Counted from the first letter of the stretch, positions 16,709 to 26,216 are shown. The stretch: DNA of 64,000 bases from Kribbella aluminosa (GCF_017876295.1 NZ_JAGINT010000001.1:2790001-2854000); one strand, 5' to 3'. Notes: a model not told the origin generated them from the letters alone. Numbers and translations: made by a program.

Positions 16709-17140
16709 CTATGAACGAGTTGTCTCGCCGAGGAGCGCTTCCGGATGCTGGACGCGGTTGGTCGCGGTGCGCAGTTCGTCGGCGAGCAGGGCGACGACCC
16801 GGGTCAGTGACCGGTTGTCCTCCTGGAGTACGGCGATCCGGTGCTCCAGCTCCGCGATGGTCGCCTCGAGTTCCCGGCGGCCGCCCTTGCGTGGCCGCGG
16901 CGCCGGTGCCTGTGTCGGCGCGGGGGCGGCGTCCCAGCCGTCCGGGTCGCCGGCGTCGTAGTCGTAGCTGCCGTCGTCGTACCGCGCGACCCACTTGCGC
17001 AGTGACTGCGGCCCGACCTCGAACTCCTCGGAGACCTCGCGGACGATCGAGCGGTTGTCCGGCTCGTCCCGCCGGCGCTGCAGCACCCGCTCGACGGCAC
17101 GCTCTCGCACGTCGTCGCTGTACTTCTTGTCGAACACCAC
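16709..17140 (-). CDS. Stand-alone transposase-OrfA-like HTH protein
   Basis: A 143-residue protein. Residues 1-60 resemble the IS3-type OrfA helix-turn-helix (KKYSDDVRERAVERVLQRR, then EFEVGPQSLRKWVARYD). A low-complexity acidic/Pro linker with GSYDYDAGDPDGWD follows, then a coiled coil (ATIAELEHRIAVLQEDNRSL) like the leucine zipper of OrfA. No OrfB, terminal repeats or target duplication is seen nearby. The GTG start at 17140 lies 9 bp above OsmC and diverges from the binding-protein gene. I infer a domesticated DNA-binding protein, perhaps regulating this sulfur-related locus. A transposon fossil is the alternative. Confidence 0.65.
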   Translation of the reverse strand: MVFDKKYSDDVRERAVERVLQRRRDEPDNRSIVREVSEEFEVGPQSLRKWVARYDDGSYDYDAGDPDGWDAAPAPTQAPAPRPRKGGRRELEATIAELEHRIAVLQEDNRSLTRVVALLADELRTATNRVQHPEALLGETTRS

Positions 17141-17323
17141 GACCTGATACTACGTGAGCACAAGTGGTTATGTATCCGATATCACGACTCAAAGTCGACT
17201 AAGTTGCTCGACATATGAGACATGCTCCGACGCTCCTCGTGGCCGTGTCACGATGGCGGCATCACACGATCCAGGCGTTCCGCTATATAGCGCCGCGTGA
17301 TCTTTTATCGAGAGGAATCCGCT
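17141..17323. promoter_or_regulatory. Divergent promoter region with palindromes
   Basis: This 183-bp AT-enriched stretch separates the HTH gene and the binding-protein gene. It holds a perfect 12-bp palindrome CGCTATATAGCG at 17281-17292, 31 bp before the GTG of the binding-protein gene, plus CTACGTG at 17150-17156 close to the HTH gene start. Both CTACGTG and the 8-mer GCTATATA recur upstream of the second rhodanese gene, which suggests shared control. Confidence 0.45.
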
Positions 17324-18937
17324 GTGTCCCGTTTCCGTCGGCTTGCCGGAGTGGTCGCCGCGTTCGCCCTGCTCGCCACCGCAGCCTGCTCCGGGAACGG
17401 GGGCCAGACCGCCGCCGGTGCCCAGGTGGCCGAGGCGGACCGCAACGGCGGCACTCTGAACATCGGCCTGAGCGCGGACCCGACCGGTATCGATGCGGCC
17501 GTGGTCAACCAGGTCTGGCGGACGGTCGCTCGGGCGTTGTCCGACTCGCTGGTGTTCTACAACCCGGACACCAAGAAGCTCGAGCCGTGGCTGGCGACCA
17601 GCTGGACGGTCAGCCCGGATGCGCGGACGTACTCGTTCAAGCTGCGCGACGACGTGACGTTCCACGACGGTACGAAGCTCACCTCGGCCGTGGTGAAGGC
17701 CAACCTGGAGAGCCTGAACCGGCCCGGCATCCACTCCAGCGCGAAGACGATCGTCCAGGGCATCAGCAAGATCACGATGCCGACCGAGCACGACATCACC
17801 GTCCAGTTCGGGCAGCCGAACGCCGCGTTCCTGGTGTCGTTGTCACGGGCGTACGTCGGGATCGTGTCCGAGAAGACCGCGAAGCTGCCGGTGGCCGAGC
17901 GGCAGAAGTGGATCGACGGGTCCGGCCCGTTCTACCTGCAGGAGTACGTGCCCAACCAGCGGATCGTGCTGAAGAAGCGGGACGACTACCACTGGGCGCC
18001 GGCGTACTTCAAGCACGACGGTCCGGCGTACCTGGATCAGGTGGTCTACAAGATCATCCCGGAGGACTCGGTCCGCAACGGCGCGGTGATCGGCGACGAC
18101 GAGCTGCAGTTCATCTACTGGGTGAACGCGAAGTACGTCCCGCAGCTGCAGGGCGCGGGCCTGACCATCTCGAAGACGCTGAACCCGGCGACCGGTCTCG
18201 AGCTGCCGATCAACTCGTCGTCGAAGTTCCTGAAGGACGTCCGGGTCCGCCAGGCGCTGCAGGTCGGGGTGAACCGCGAGGAGCTGGTGAAGATCGCTTC
18301 CGGCGGGATCGACGAACCGGCCACCGGCCCGCTGAGCAAGGACAACCCGTTCTACTCCGACCAGAGCGCGCTCCTGAAGTACGACCCGGACAAGGCCAAG
18401 TCGCTGCTCGACCAGGCCGGCTGGAGCAAGATCGGTGCCGACGGCATCCGGGTGAACGCGGCCGGTCAGCAACTGTCCCTGCGGGCGCCGCGCGACGATG
18501 CCGCGTTCCAGGTGCTGCAGGACCAGTGGAAGAAGATCGGCATCGAGCTGGTGCTCGACCCGCCGCTGGCAGCCGAGGCGAACGAGAAGCTGCTGAGCGG
18601 CACGTACGACGTCGCGTACTGGTACGCGTCGTCGCCGGAACCCGACGTACTGCGGGCGAACTACGGCACCACGACCGGCTCGAACCGGAGCTTCATCGCC
18701 AAGGACGACTCGAAGGGCCAGGAGCTGGACCGGCTGCTGCAGCAGCAGAACCACACGATCGACAAGGCGAAACGCCAGCAGCTCGTCGATCAGGCGTCGC
18801 GGATCCTGGTCGAGCAGGCGTACGACATCCCGGTCTCGAACGACGTCGACGTCTGGGCCCATTCACCACGGCTGCACGACATCAAGCCGGTGGGTCTCGA
18901 CCAGTACCTGATCGACGCCTGGCTTGCGAAGAAGTAG
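17324..18937 (+). CDS. ABC transporter family 5 substrate-binding lipoprotein
   Basis: A 537-residue DppA/OppA-class binding protein. The signal peptide (MSRFRRLAGVVAAFALLATA) ends in a lipobox with Cys22. GLSADPTGIDAAVVNQVWR, SWTVSPDARTYSFKLRDDV and FHDGTKLTSAVVKANLESL are the standard family 5 N-terminal sequence. GTG at 17324 is chosen because GAGAGGA lies eight bases upstream and it gives a clean lipoprotein signal. It should bind a peptide-like or conjugated small molecule; with LLM monooxygenases downstream an organosulfur or thiol conjugate is plausible. Confidence 0.92.
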   Translation: MSRFRRLAGVVAAFALLATAACSGNGGQTAAGAQVAEADRNGGTLNIGLSADPTGIDAAVVNQVWRTVARALSDSLVFYNPDTKKLEPWLATSWTVSPDARTYSFKLRDDVTFHDGTKLTSAVVKANLESLNRPGIHSSAKTIVQGISKITMPTEHDITVQFGQPNAAFLVSLSRAYVGIVSEKTAKLPVAERQKWIDGSGPFYLQEYVPNQRIVLKKRDDYHWAPAYFKHDGPAYLDQVVYKIIPEDSVRNGAVIGDDELQFIYWVNAKYVPQLQGAGLTISKTLNPATGLELPINSSSKFLKDVRVRQALQVGVNREELVKIASGGIDEPATGPLSKDNPFYSDQSALLKYDPDKAKSLLDQAGWSKIGADGIRVNAAGQQLSLRAPRDDAAFQVLQDQWKKIGIELVLDPPLAAEANEKLLSGTYDVAYWYASSPEPDVLRANYGTTTGSNRSFIAKDDSKGQELDRLLQQQNHTIDKAKRQQLVDQASRILVEQAYDIPVSNDVDVWAHSPRLHDIKPVGLDQYLIDAWLAKK

Positions 18938-18941
18938 GGCG

Positions 18942-19874
18942 ATGCTGAGGTACGGCGTACGCCGGCTGCTGTACGGCGTGATCGTGATCTGGGGAGCGTT
19001 CACCGGGGCGTTCTTCCTGCTCTACATCGTCCCGGGTGACGCGGCCGGCGGTCTGACCGCGGGTGCGGACGGTGCGGACGTGAAGCAGTTGCTGGCCGAG
19101 CAGCGGGAGTTGCTCGGCCTGAACCGGCCCGTGCTGGTGCAGTACTGGGATGCCCTGACCGGAGCGCTGACCGGCGACTTCGGGCAGAGCGTCTATCAAC
19201 GGCGCCCGGCCGTGCAGGTCTACTTCGAGTCGTTCCCGCAGACCCTGAAGCTGGCGTTCCTCGGACTGCTGCTGGCCGTCGTGCTCGGCGTGACCCTCTC
19301 GGTCGTGATCGAGTTGACGAACTGGCGGTGGGCACGGGAGCTGCTGATCTCGCTGCCGCCGGTCGCGGTGTCGCTCCCGCCGTTCCTGGTCGGCCTGGTG
19401 TTGCTGCAGGTCTGCGCGTTCCAGTTGCACCTGATCAAAGCGGTCGGCGACAAGAGTTTCGGCGGCTTGCTGGTGGCATCGGTCGCGCTGGCCGTCGCGG
19501 GTGGTGGCAGCATCTCGCAACTGCTGACGGCCAACCTGCGCGGCGCGCTGACCTCGCCGTACGTCGAGACCGCGCGGAACTGGGGCCTGAGCCGCTTCGA
19601 CATCGTCGTACGGCATGCGCTGAAGAACGCCGCGCTCCCGGTGATCACGTCGCTCGGCACCACGGTCGGCGTGATGGTCGGCGGCACCGTGCTGACCGAG
19701 ACGGTGTTCTCCCGCCTCGGCGTCGGCCGGTTGGTGGTGGACGCGGTCAACGGGCGGGACATGCCGTTGGTCCTGGTCGCGGTGACGATCAGCGCGGTGA
19801 TCTTCGTGGTCGTCAACCTCGTGGTCGACGCGGTCTACCCGTTGATCGACCAGCGGATCCGATTGGACGCGTGA
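18942..19874 (+). CDS. Dpp/Opp-type ABC transporter permease, first subunit
   Basis: A 310-residue DppB-like permease: an N-terminal membrane helix (RRLLYGVIVIWGAFTGAFFL), LLAEQRELLGLNRPVLVQYW in the periplasmic loop, and a C-terminal block with the EAA-like loop YVETARNWGLSRFDIVVRHA followed by LKNAALPVITSLG. It lies 4 bp after the binding-protein gene and 1 bp before the partner permease. Confidence 0.92.
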   Translation: MLRYGVRRLLYGVIVIWGAFTGAFFLLYIVPGDAAGGLTAGADGADVKQLLAEQRELLGLNRPVLVQYWDALTGALTGDFGQSVYQRRPAVQVYFESFPQTLKLAFLGLLLAVVLGVTLSVVIELTNWRWARELLISLPPVAVSLPPFLVGLVLLQVCAFQLHLIKAVGDKSFGGLLVASVALAVAGGGSISQLLTANLRGALTSPYVETARNWGLSRFDIVVRHALKNAALPVITSLGTTVGVMVGGTVLTETVFSRLGVGRLVVDAVNGRDMPLVLVAVTISAVIFVVVNLVVDAVYPLIDQRIRLDA

Positions 19875-19875
19875 G

Positions 19876-20751
19876 ATGGCAATCCTCGAGCTCGAGACTC
19901 TTGCGCCCGGTCCCTCGCGGGCCCTGCGCGGCTGGGCAGCCGGCGTGCTCCGGTCGCCCGCACTGCTGGCGTCGTACCTCTGGGTGATCGTGATCCTGCT
20001 CGCCGCGATCCACCCTGGCCTCTTCGTCTCTGGTGACCCGCTGCAGCAGGACGCGTCGTCCATGCTGGTGCAGCCGGGCGCCCATCACCTGTTCGGCACC
20101 GACGACTTCGGTCGGGACCAGTTCACCCGGACCGTGTACGGCGCGCGGTTGTCGCTGCAGGCAGCCGTGGTCGCGGTCCTGATCGGCCTGATCAGCGGCT
20201 CGCTGCTCGGTCTGATCGCCGGCGCCCTGCGCGGCGCGGTCGACAGCGTGCTGATGCGCGTCGTCGACATCATGCTGGCGGTGCCGAGCCTGATCGTGTC
20301 GCTGGCGATCATCTCCGCGCTCGGCCGCGGCACGCTGAACATCGCCGTTGCCATCGGCATCAACAGTACGGCGGGGTTCGCCCGGCTGATGCGTGCCGAG
20401 GTCCTGAAGGTCAGCAACGCCAAGTACGTCGAGGCATCGGTGTTCGCCGGTCATGGATACGTCTACAGGCTGTTCCGGCACGTCGTCCCGAACGCGTCCC
20501 GCTCGGTGCTCGCCGCCGCGACGATGGACATCGGTACGGCGATCCTGACCGTCGCCGCGCTGAGTTTCCTCGGTCTGGGCGCGCCACCGCCGACCCCGGA
20601 GTGGGGCCTGTTGGTCGCGGCGGGCCGCACGTTCATCGGCGTGCAGTGGTGGCTGAGCCTGCTGCCTGGACTCGTCATCGTCCTGACCGTGCTCGCCGTC
20701 TACCGGATCGGCCGGTCGTTCAACCGCGGGAGGACCAGTGTCATCGCCTGA
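19876..20751 (+). CDS. Dpp/Opp-type ABC transporter permease, second subunit
   Basis: A 291-residue DppC-like permease. HHLFGTDDFGRDQFTRTVYG is the diagnostic periplasmic motif of this subfamily. KYVEASVFAGHGYVYRLFRH is the cytoplasmic EAA loop, and LSFLGLGAPPPTPEWG the conserved last loop. It forms the heterodimeric channel with the preceding permease and overlaps the ATPase gene by 14 bp. Confidence 0.93.
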   Translation: MAILELETLAPGPSRALRGWAAGVLRSPALLASYLWVIVILLAAIHPGLFVSGDPLQQDASSMLVQPGAHHLFGTDDFGRDQFTRTVYGARLSLQAAVVAVLIGLISGSLLGLIAGALRGAVDSVLMRVVDIMLAVPSLIVSLAIISALGRGTLNIAVAIGINSTAGFARLMRAEVLKVSNAKYVEASVFAGHGYVYRLFRHVVPNASRSVLAAATMDIGTAILTVAALSFLGLGAPPPTPEWGLLVAAGRTFIGVQWWLSLLPGLVIVLTVLAVYRIGRSFNRGRTSVIA

Positions 20752-22405
20752 ACCGCTGCTCAGCGTGGACAAGGTCGGCGTCGAGTTCCGTCTGCCCGGA
20801 CGGCCGGTGGCCCGGGTGCTCGACGAGGTGAGTGTGACGGTCGCGGCCGGTACGGTCGTCGCCGTCGTCGGTGAGTCCGGGTCGGGAAAGTCCACCCTAG
20901 GCCGCGTGGTCACAGGCACCCTGGCCGAGAACGGGAGGATCGCCGACGGACAGGTCACGCTCGGCGGCCGGACTCTGACCGGTCTGTCCGAACGGCAGTA
21001 CCGCAACGTGCGCGGCAAGGAGATCGGCTATATCCCGCAGGACGCCCTGCTCGGCCTGAACCCACTGATGCCGGTCGGCGTCCAGGCGGGCGAACCGCTG
21101 CGCGCCCACGGTCTCGCGTCCAAGGCGGACCGCCGGGAGCGCGTGATCGACCTGTTCGCGAAGGTCGGGCTGCGGAACCCGGAGCGGCTGTACTCGCGGT
21201 ACCCGCACGAGCTGTCCGGCGGCATGTGCCAGCGGGTCCTGATCGCGGCGGCGATGAGCACCGGGCCGCGGCTGCTGATCGCCGACGAGCCGACGACCGC
21301 GCTCGACGTCACCGTGCAGAAGACGATACTGGATCTGCTGTCCAGCCTGGTCGAGATCGACGACCTCGCGATTCTGCTGGTCACCCACGACCTCGGCGTC
21401 GCCGGCGAGCGGGCGGACGAGATCGCCGTACTGAAGGACGGGCGACTGGTCCGCAGCGGACGCACCGCGGAGGTGATTGCGGACCCCGGCGACGACTACA
21501 CCGAACGACTGCTGCGAGCATCGTCGCTCGGCTTCTCCGGTGTCCGTGCGGCAAACAGCCGGCTGGAGTACTCGCGGACGGTGCCTGCGGACTCGCCTGT
21601 CGTGGTGGAGGCGAAGGGCATCACAAAGGCGTTCGGTGAGGTGACCGCGGTCGCCGACGCCACGTTCCAGGTGCGCAAGGGTACGACGCTCGGCATTGTC
21701 GGCGAGTCCGGCTCCGGGAAGACCACCCTGGTACGGATGCTGGCAGGTCTGACGCCGGCCGATGCCGGCGCGGTGGAGATCGACGGCAGGCCGGTCGTGC
21801 ACCACCGGCGGGGCGCGGGACTGGCCGAGCTGTACCGCAAGGTGCAGTTGGTGTACCAGGATCCGTTCGCCTCGCTCAACCCGCGCGCCACGGTCCGCGC
21901 CATCCTCGACGAACCGCTCAGCGGGCACAAGACCGGCACCACGGCCGGTCGCTCCAGCGGGTCCGGCCGCTCGGGTCACCGGGCGGACCGGATCGCGGAG
22001 TTGCTGGAGGTCACGGGTCTTCCGGCGTCGGTCGCCGACCGGTACACCGCCGAACTCTCCGGCGGCCAGCGACAGCGGGTCGCGATCGCCCGGGCGCTCG
22101 CCCCGCGGCCCGAGGTGCTGATCCTGGACGAGCCGGTGTCCGCGCTCGACGTGACCGTGCAGCGTCAGATCCTCGACCTGCTCGGCTCCCTGCAGCGCGA
22201 GCTCGCGCTGACGTACCTGTTCATCTCCCACGACCTCGGCGTGATCGCCGAAGTCTCCGACGAGATCGTCGTACTCCAGCAAGGACGGATCGTGGAGCAC
22301 GGGCCCGCGCTCGGCATCCTCACCCAGCCGCGGACCGACTACGTCAGGGAACTGCTGGCGTCGATCCCGGGCGCCGCTGAACCATCGTCCGCACTTTCCT
22401 CATGA
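20738..22405 (+). CDS. Fused DppD-DppF ABC transporter ATPase
   Basis: A 555-residue protein with two complete ATPase domains. Domain 1 has Walker A GESGSGKST near residue 47, signature LSGGMCQRV and Walker B LLIADEPTTALD. Domain 2 has Walker A GESGSGKTT near residue 325, signature LSGGQRQRV and Walker B VLILDEPVSALD. The fusion replaces the separate DppD and DppF subunits and completes a full importer with the preceding three genes. The first LLM gene begins 9 bp after its stop. Confidence 0.95.
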   Translation: MSSPEPLLSVDKVGVEFRLPGRPVARVLDEVSVTVAAGTVVAVVGESGSGKSTLGRVVTGTLAENGRIADGQVTLGGRTLTGLSERQYRNVRGKEIGYIPQDALLGLNPLMPVGVQAGEPLRAHGLASKADRRERVIDLFAKVGLRNPERLYSRYPHELSGGMCQRVLIAAAMSTGPRLLIADEPTTALDVTVQKTILDLLSSLVEIDDLAILLVTHDLGVAGERADEIAVLKDGRLVRSGRTAEVIADPGDDYTERLLRASSLGFSGVRAANSRLEYSRTVPADSPVVVEAKGITKAFGEVTAVADATFQVRKGTTLGIVGESGSGKTTLVRMLAGLTPADAGAVEIDGRPVVHHRRGAGLAELYRKVQLVYQDPFASLNPRATVRAILDEPLSGHKTGTTAGRSSGSGRSGHRADRIAELLEVTGLPASVADRYTAELSGGQRQRVAIARALAPRPEVLILDEPVSALDVTVQRQILDLLGSLQRELALTYLFISHDLGVIAEVSDEIVVLQQGRIVEHGPALGILTQPRTDYVRELLASIPGAAEPSSALSS

Positions 22406-22413
22406 GGAGATCC

Positions 22414-23844
22414 ATGCGCCAGCTCCACCTTGGCTACATGTACTGGCTGAACGGCACCCACTGGGGCGGCTGGCGGCACCCGGACGCACCGACCGCACAC
22501 GCGTTCGAGCTCGAGTACGCGGCCAAGGCACTGCGGATCGTGGAGGATGCGAAGTTCGACTTCTTCTTCCTCGGCGACACACTGCCGGGCGACATCGTCC
22601 GCGAGCAGTGGATCACCACCCACAACACCGGCCGGCTGGAACCGTTCACGCTGGCGTCGCAGCTGGCGCTGCAGTCCTCGAAGATCGGCCTCGTCGTCAC
22701 GGCCCATCCGACGTTCTACGAGCCGTACATCCTGGCCCGCCTGACCGCGTCGCTCGACCACCTGAGCGGCGGGCGGCTGGCGTGGAACGTCGTCCTCGGC
22801 GCCAACGACCTTGCCGCGCAGAACTTCAGCCTGCCCGACCTCGGCGGCGCGGACCGGTACGAGCGGGCCGACGAGTTCATCGCGGTCATCCAGAAGCTGT
22901 GGGACAGCATCGAGGAAGGCGCCTACCTGCAGGACAAAAGCACCGGCCGGTACGTCGACGAGAGCAAGATCCATCGCCTGAACTGGCAGGGCAAGCACTT
23001 CCAGGTCGCCGGGACGCTGCCGGTCGAGCGCTCGCCGCAGGGGCACATTCCACTGCTGTACGCCGGCGCGTCGGAGCTGTCCCGCGAGCTGACCGCGAAG
23101 TGGGCCGACGTCAACTTCACCGGTCCCGCGACGGCCGAGGAGTCGATCGCGTTCAACGCCGACGTCCGGGAACGCGCCGTACGGCTGCGTGGGCGCGAGG
23201 ATCCGATCTACTTCCTGCCCGGGATCGCGCCGCTGATCGGCGACACCCGCGCCGACGCGATCGAGCTGTACGAGGAACTGAACACGCTGCTGCCGTTCGA
23301 CGACGACCTCGTCGACGGCGATCAGGACGAGTCCTTCTGGTCGAGCCCGGACTGGGAGCGGATCACCGCCTCGCGGTTCCCGCTCCCGCAGGGGATCCGC
23401 AGCGTCCGCTCGCTGTCCGAGCGGATCGGCGCCGACCTGCGACCGTTGGGCCTGGACGGCGTGATCAAGCCGGACATCGCCGAGCGGTTCAACTCCTACG
23501 GCGCAGGCCTGGTGCGGGCGCTGGCCGATCGGACCGACCGTACGGTCGATGCCGGGGGAGTACGCGTGCGCGATCTCTTGCACGCGGCCGTTGCCGGCGG
23601 GTTCCCGCTGGTGATCGGTACTGCGGAACATGTCGCGGACACGCTGATCGACTGGTTCGACCGCGGCGCCGCCGAGGGCTTCAACGTGAACTCGCCGTTC
23701 CTGTGGAACCAGCTCGAACGCTTCACCGGCGAGGTCGTGCCGATCCTGCAGGACCGCGGCGTGTTCCGCACCGAGTACACCACCGGCACCTTCCGCGGGC
23801 ACTTCGGCCTGGAGGTCCCGCCCAACACGTTCACACAGGAGTGA
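22414..23844 (+). CDS. LLM-class flavin-dependent monooxygenase 1 (NtaA/SnaA/DszA type)
   Basis: A 476-residue bacterial-luciferase-like oxidoreductase. Typical features are FDFFFLGDTLPGD near residue 50, LARLTASLDHLSGGRLAWNV (the family signature) near residue 110 and GHIPLLYAGASE near residue 210. Members use reduced FMN from a partner reductase and O2 to cleave C-S, C-N or ring bonds (dibenzothiophene sulfone, nitrilotriacetate, methylthio compounds). The ATG at 22414 has AGGAG four bases upstream; an overlapping ATG at 22402 is less likely. Position after an importer suggests it attacks the imported compound. Confidence 0.9.
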   Translation: MRQLHLGYMYWLNGTHWGGWRHPDAPTAHAFELEYAAKALRIVEDAKFDFFFLGDTLPGDIVREQWITTHNTGRLEPFTLASQLALQSSKIGLVVTAHPTFYEPYILARLTASLDHLSGGRLAWNVVLGANDLAAQNFSLPDLGGADRYERADEFIAVIQKLWDSIEEGAYLQDKSTGRYVDESKIHRLNWQGKHFQVAGTLPVERSPQGHIPLLYAGASELSRELTAKWADVNFTGPATAEESIAFNADVRERAVRLRGREDPIYFLPGIAPLIGDTRADAIELYEELNTLLPFDDDLVDGDQDESFWSSPDWERITASRFPLPQGIRSVRSLSERIGADLRPLGLDGVIKPDIAERFNSYGAGLVRALADRTDRTVDAGGVRVRDLLHAAVAGGFPLVIGTAEHVADTLIDWFDRGAAEGFNVNSPFLWNQLERFTGEVVPILQDRGVFRTEYTTGTFRGHFGLEVPPNTFTQE

Positions 23845-23845
23845 C

Positions 23846-25210
23846 ATGTCGAATCGACGGAAGCTGCGCCTCGGCCTGGCGGCGTACGGCACCGGCTGGG
23901 ACCTCGATGCCTGGCGCTTGCCGGAAGCATCCAACACCGGCCTCCGCGACCCGAGCGTGATCCTCGACATCGCCCGGACCGCCGAACGCGGCAAGCTCGA
24001 CTACGTGTTCGCCGGCAGTGCGCTCGGCAGCGAGCCCGACCGGCTGAACCGGATCTACCGCTGGGACAACTTCGTGTACGCCGGGTACGCCGCGGCGCTC
24101 ACGAAGAACCTCGGCTTCCTGATGTCGGTGAACTCGTCCTTCGAGCACCCGTACGGGATCGCCCGCCAGCTCGCCACGCTGGACAACTTCACCGCCGGCC
24201 GGACCGCGCTGAACGTTGTCTTCGGCATCGACCGCGACGGCGACCCGATCGGCAACTACGGCAAGAACCCGATGCCGACCGAGACCACGAAGTACGACCG
24301 GGCCCGGGAGTTCACCGCGGTCGTGAACCGGTTGCTGTACGAGAGCTGGGACGACGACCTGCTACTCGACGACAAGGCCGGCGGCGCGCTGATCAGGCCC
24401 GGGTCGTGGCACCAGATCGACCATCACGGCGAGCACTTCGACGTACGCGGCCCGTTGAACGTGCCGCCGCCGGTGCAGCCGCACATCCCGATCGTCCAGG
24501 TCGGGTTGTCGGAGGAGTCGCTGCGGTTCGGGGCGGACTACGCGCAGGTGCGGTTCTCGCCGTACTTCGGGATCAGCCGCGGCAAGGAGGAGTACCGCAA
24601 GCTGAAGGAGCGGGTGGCGGCGAACGGACGGGACCCGGAGAAGTTCAAGATCATCCCCGGGATCACGTTCTACCTGGCCGGCACCACCCGCGAGGCGGTC
24701 GCCAAGTTCAACGAGATCAACGCCTTGCAGCTGACCGAGGAGATCCCGTCCGCCTTCTCCGCCGCGTTGGGAGTCGACCTGTCGCGGGTGCGCGACACCG
24801 AGCGGGTGCTCGACGTGGTGGACGTGGAGTCGCTCGACGACGGGGCGCTCAAGCCGTTCATCAGCGACCGGGCGCGGGACGTCAAGAACGACCGGGAGCT
24901 GCTGCGGCAGGTGCTGACCGCCCAGGTCGGCGAGGACGCGACGTTGCGGGAGCTGTACCAGTACGTGCAGCGGTCGCGGCACGAGCAGCAGCCGGCCGTG
25001 GTCGGCGACGCCGCGAAGATCGCGGACTGGCTGGAGGAGAACCTCGAGGAGCACGTGCTCGACGGTGTGCAGCTGTTCCCGCCGTACCACCGGGGTCCCG
25101 CCGATCTCTTCGTCGACCTCGTCGTACCCGAGCTGCAGCGGCGCGGGATCTTCCGGACCGAGTACGAGGCGCCCACGCTGCAGGGCCTGCTCGACACCGA
25201 CGACTACTGA
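23846..25210 (+). CDS. LLM-class flavin-dependent monooxygenase 2
   Basis: A 454-residue paralogue of the preceding enzyme, of the same NtaA/SnaA/DszA group (WRLPEASNTGLRDPSVILDI; TLDNFTAGRTALNVVFG; PHIPIVQVGLSEES). The ATG at 23846 is 1 bp after the upstream stop with CAGGAG in front. Two different LLM enzymes in one operon recall bacillar ytmO/ytnJ-type S-conjugate utilisation operons, where monooxygenases open C-S bonds. Which of the two acts first cannot be judged. No dedicated flavin reductase gene is visible in the operon. Confidence 0.88.
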   Translation: MSNRRKLRLGLAAYGTGWDLDAWRLPEASNTGLRDPSVILDIARTAERGKLDYVFAGSALGSEPDRLNRIYRWDNFVYAGYAAALTKNLGFLMSVNSSFEHPYGIARQLATLDNFTAGRTALNVVFGIDRDGDPIGNYGKNPMPTETTKYDRAREFTAVVNRLLYESWDDDLLLDDKAGGALIRPGSWHQIDHHGEHFDVRGPLNVPPPVQPHIPIVQVGLSEESLRFGADYAQVRFSPYFGISRGKEEYRKLKERVAANGRDPEKFKIIPGITFYLAGTTREAVAKFNEINALQLTEEIPSAFSAALGVDLSRVRDTERVLDVVDVESLDDGALKPFISDRARDVKNDRELLRQVLTAQVGEDATLRELYQYVQRSRHEQQPAVVGDAAKIADWLEENLEEHVLDGVQLFPPYHRGPADLFVDLVVPELQRRGIFRTEYEAPTLQGLLDTDDY

Positions 25211-25220
25211 GGAGAACGCT

Positions 25221-26210
25221 GTGAGTCATCGGCAACTAGGAGCGTCCGGGCTGGTGCTGTCCGAGATCGGGGTCGGCGCAAGCACGTTCGGCCGGACCGG
25301 AATGCGCGCGACCGGCCAGGACACCGTGACCGCGATCGTCGATCGCGCGCTGGACCTCGGCGTGACGTACTTCGACCTGGCCGAGGGGTACGGCGACCGC
25401 CCCGGCCAGAGTGAGGAACTGTTCGCCGCGGCGATCGGCAAGCGCCGCGAGAAGGTTGTCATCGGCACCAAGTTCGGCCGGAACCTGGCGGTGGAACACG
25501 GTCCGTCGTACTCGCGCCCAGGAGCCCGGAAGTACATCGTGGCCGCGGTCGAGGAGTCGCTGCGGCGGTTGCGCACGGACTACATCGACCTCTACCAGAT
25601 CCACTTCCCGGACCCGCTCACGCCGATCGAGGAGACACTGTCGGCACTCGACACGCTCGTGCGGTCCGGGAAGGTCCGGTACGTCGGCGCCTCGAACTTC
25701 AAGGCCTGGCAGCTGGCCGACGCAGATCATGTTGCCCGCGACAACGGCCTGAGCCGCTTCGTTTCGACGACCGACGAGTACAACCTGCTCTGGCGCAAGC
25801 CCGAGGAGGAGCTGATCCCGGCCCTGCGGCACTACGGGCTGGGCTTCATCCCGTACTTCCCGCTGCAGAACGGCCTGCTGACCGGCAAGTACTCCGCCGA
25901 TCACGCACCGGTGGAAGCGAAGATCACCAACCTCAAGCGGTACCTGCTCCGATCTGCGCCGTGGGAGGCGCTGGCGAAATTCGAGCAGTTCGCCCGCGAC
26001 CGGAACGTCACACCCAGCACCGCCGCCCTCGGCTGGCTCCTCGCCCAGCCGACCGTGACCAGCGTGATCGCCGGCGTGACAGTCCCGGAACAACTCGACG
26101 AGAACGTCCTCGCCACCCGGTGGGCCCCGACCGCCGACGAGGAGGCCGAGCTGCGCGGTCTCTTCACCGGCGATCTCTCCGGCGGCCCCGGAGTGGTCGA
26201 CCGCGGATAG
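25221..26210 (+). CDS. Aldo/keto reductase
   Basis: A 329-residue NADPH-dependent aldo/keto reductase. ITYFDLAEGYG-like FDLAEGYG replaces the usual FDTAxxYG, with catalytic Asp and Tyr; VVIGTKFG gives the Lys strand and IDLYQIHFPD replaces IDLYQxHxPD. The GTG at 25221 follows GAGGAGAACGCT. It closes the transporter-LLM operon and could reduce the aldehyde or ketone released when the monooxygenases cleave their substrate. It ends 6 bp from the convergent second rhodanese gene, leaving no room for a separate terminator. Confidence 0.92.
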   Translation: MSHRQLGASGLVLSEIGVGASTFGRTGMRATGQDTVTAIVDRALDLGVTYFDLAEGYGDRPGQSEELFAAAIGKRREKVVIGTKFGRNLAVEHGPSYSRPGARKYIVAAVEESLRRLRTDYIDLYQIHFPDPLTPIEETLSALDTLVRSGKVRYVGASNFKAWQLADADHVARDNGLSRFVSTTDEYNLLWRKPEEELIPALRHYGLGFIPYFPLQNGLLTGKYSADHAPVEAKITNLKRYLLRSAPWEALAKFEQFARDRNVTPSTAALGWLLAQPTVTSVIAGVTVPEQLDENVLATRWAPTADEEAELRGLFTGDLSGGPGVVDRG

Positions 26211-26216
26211 TGCGGC

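Noticed and set aside
16709..17140. Active IS3-type element around the OrfA-like gene
   Set aside because: No OrfB, terminal repeats or target duplication nearby; the flanking genes are intact and closely spaced.
18882..22300. Long open frames antisense to the ABC transporter genes
   Set aside because: They are mirror frames of high-GC coding sequence, rich in Arg/Pro/Gln/Asp, without motifs or ribosome binding sites.
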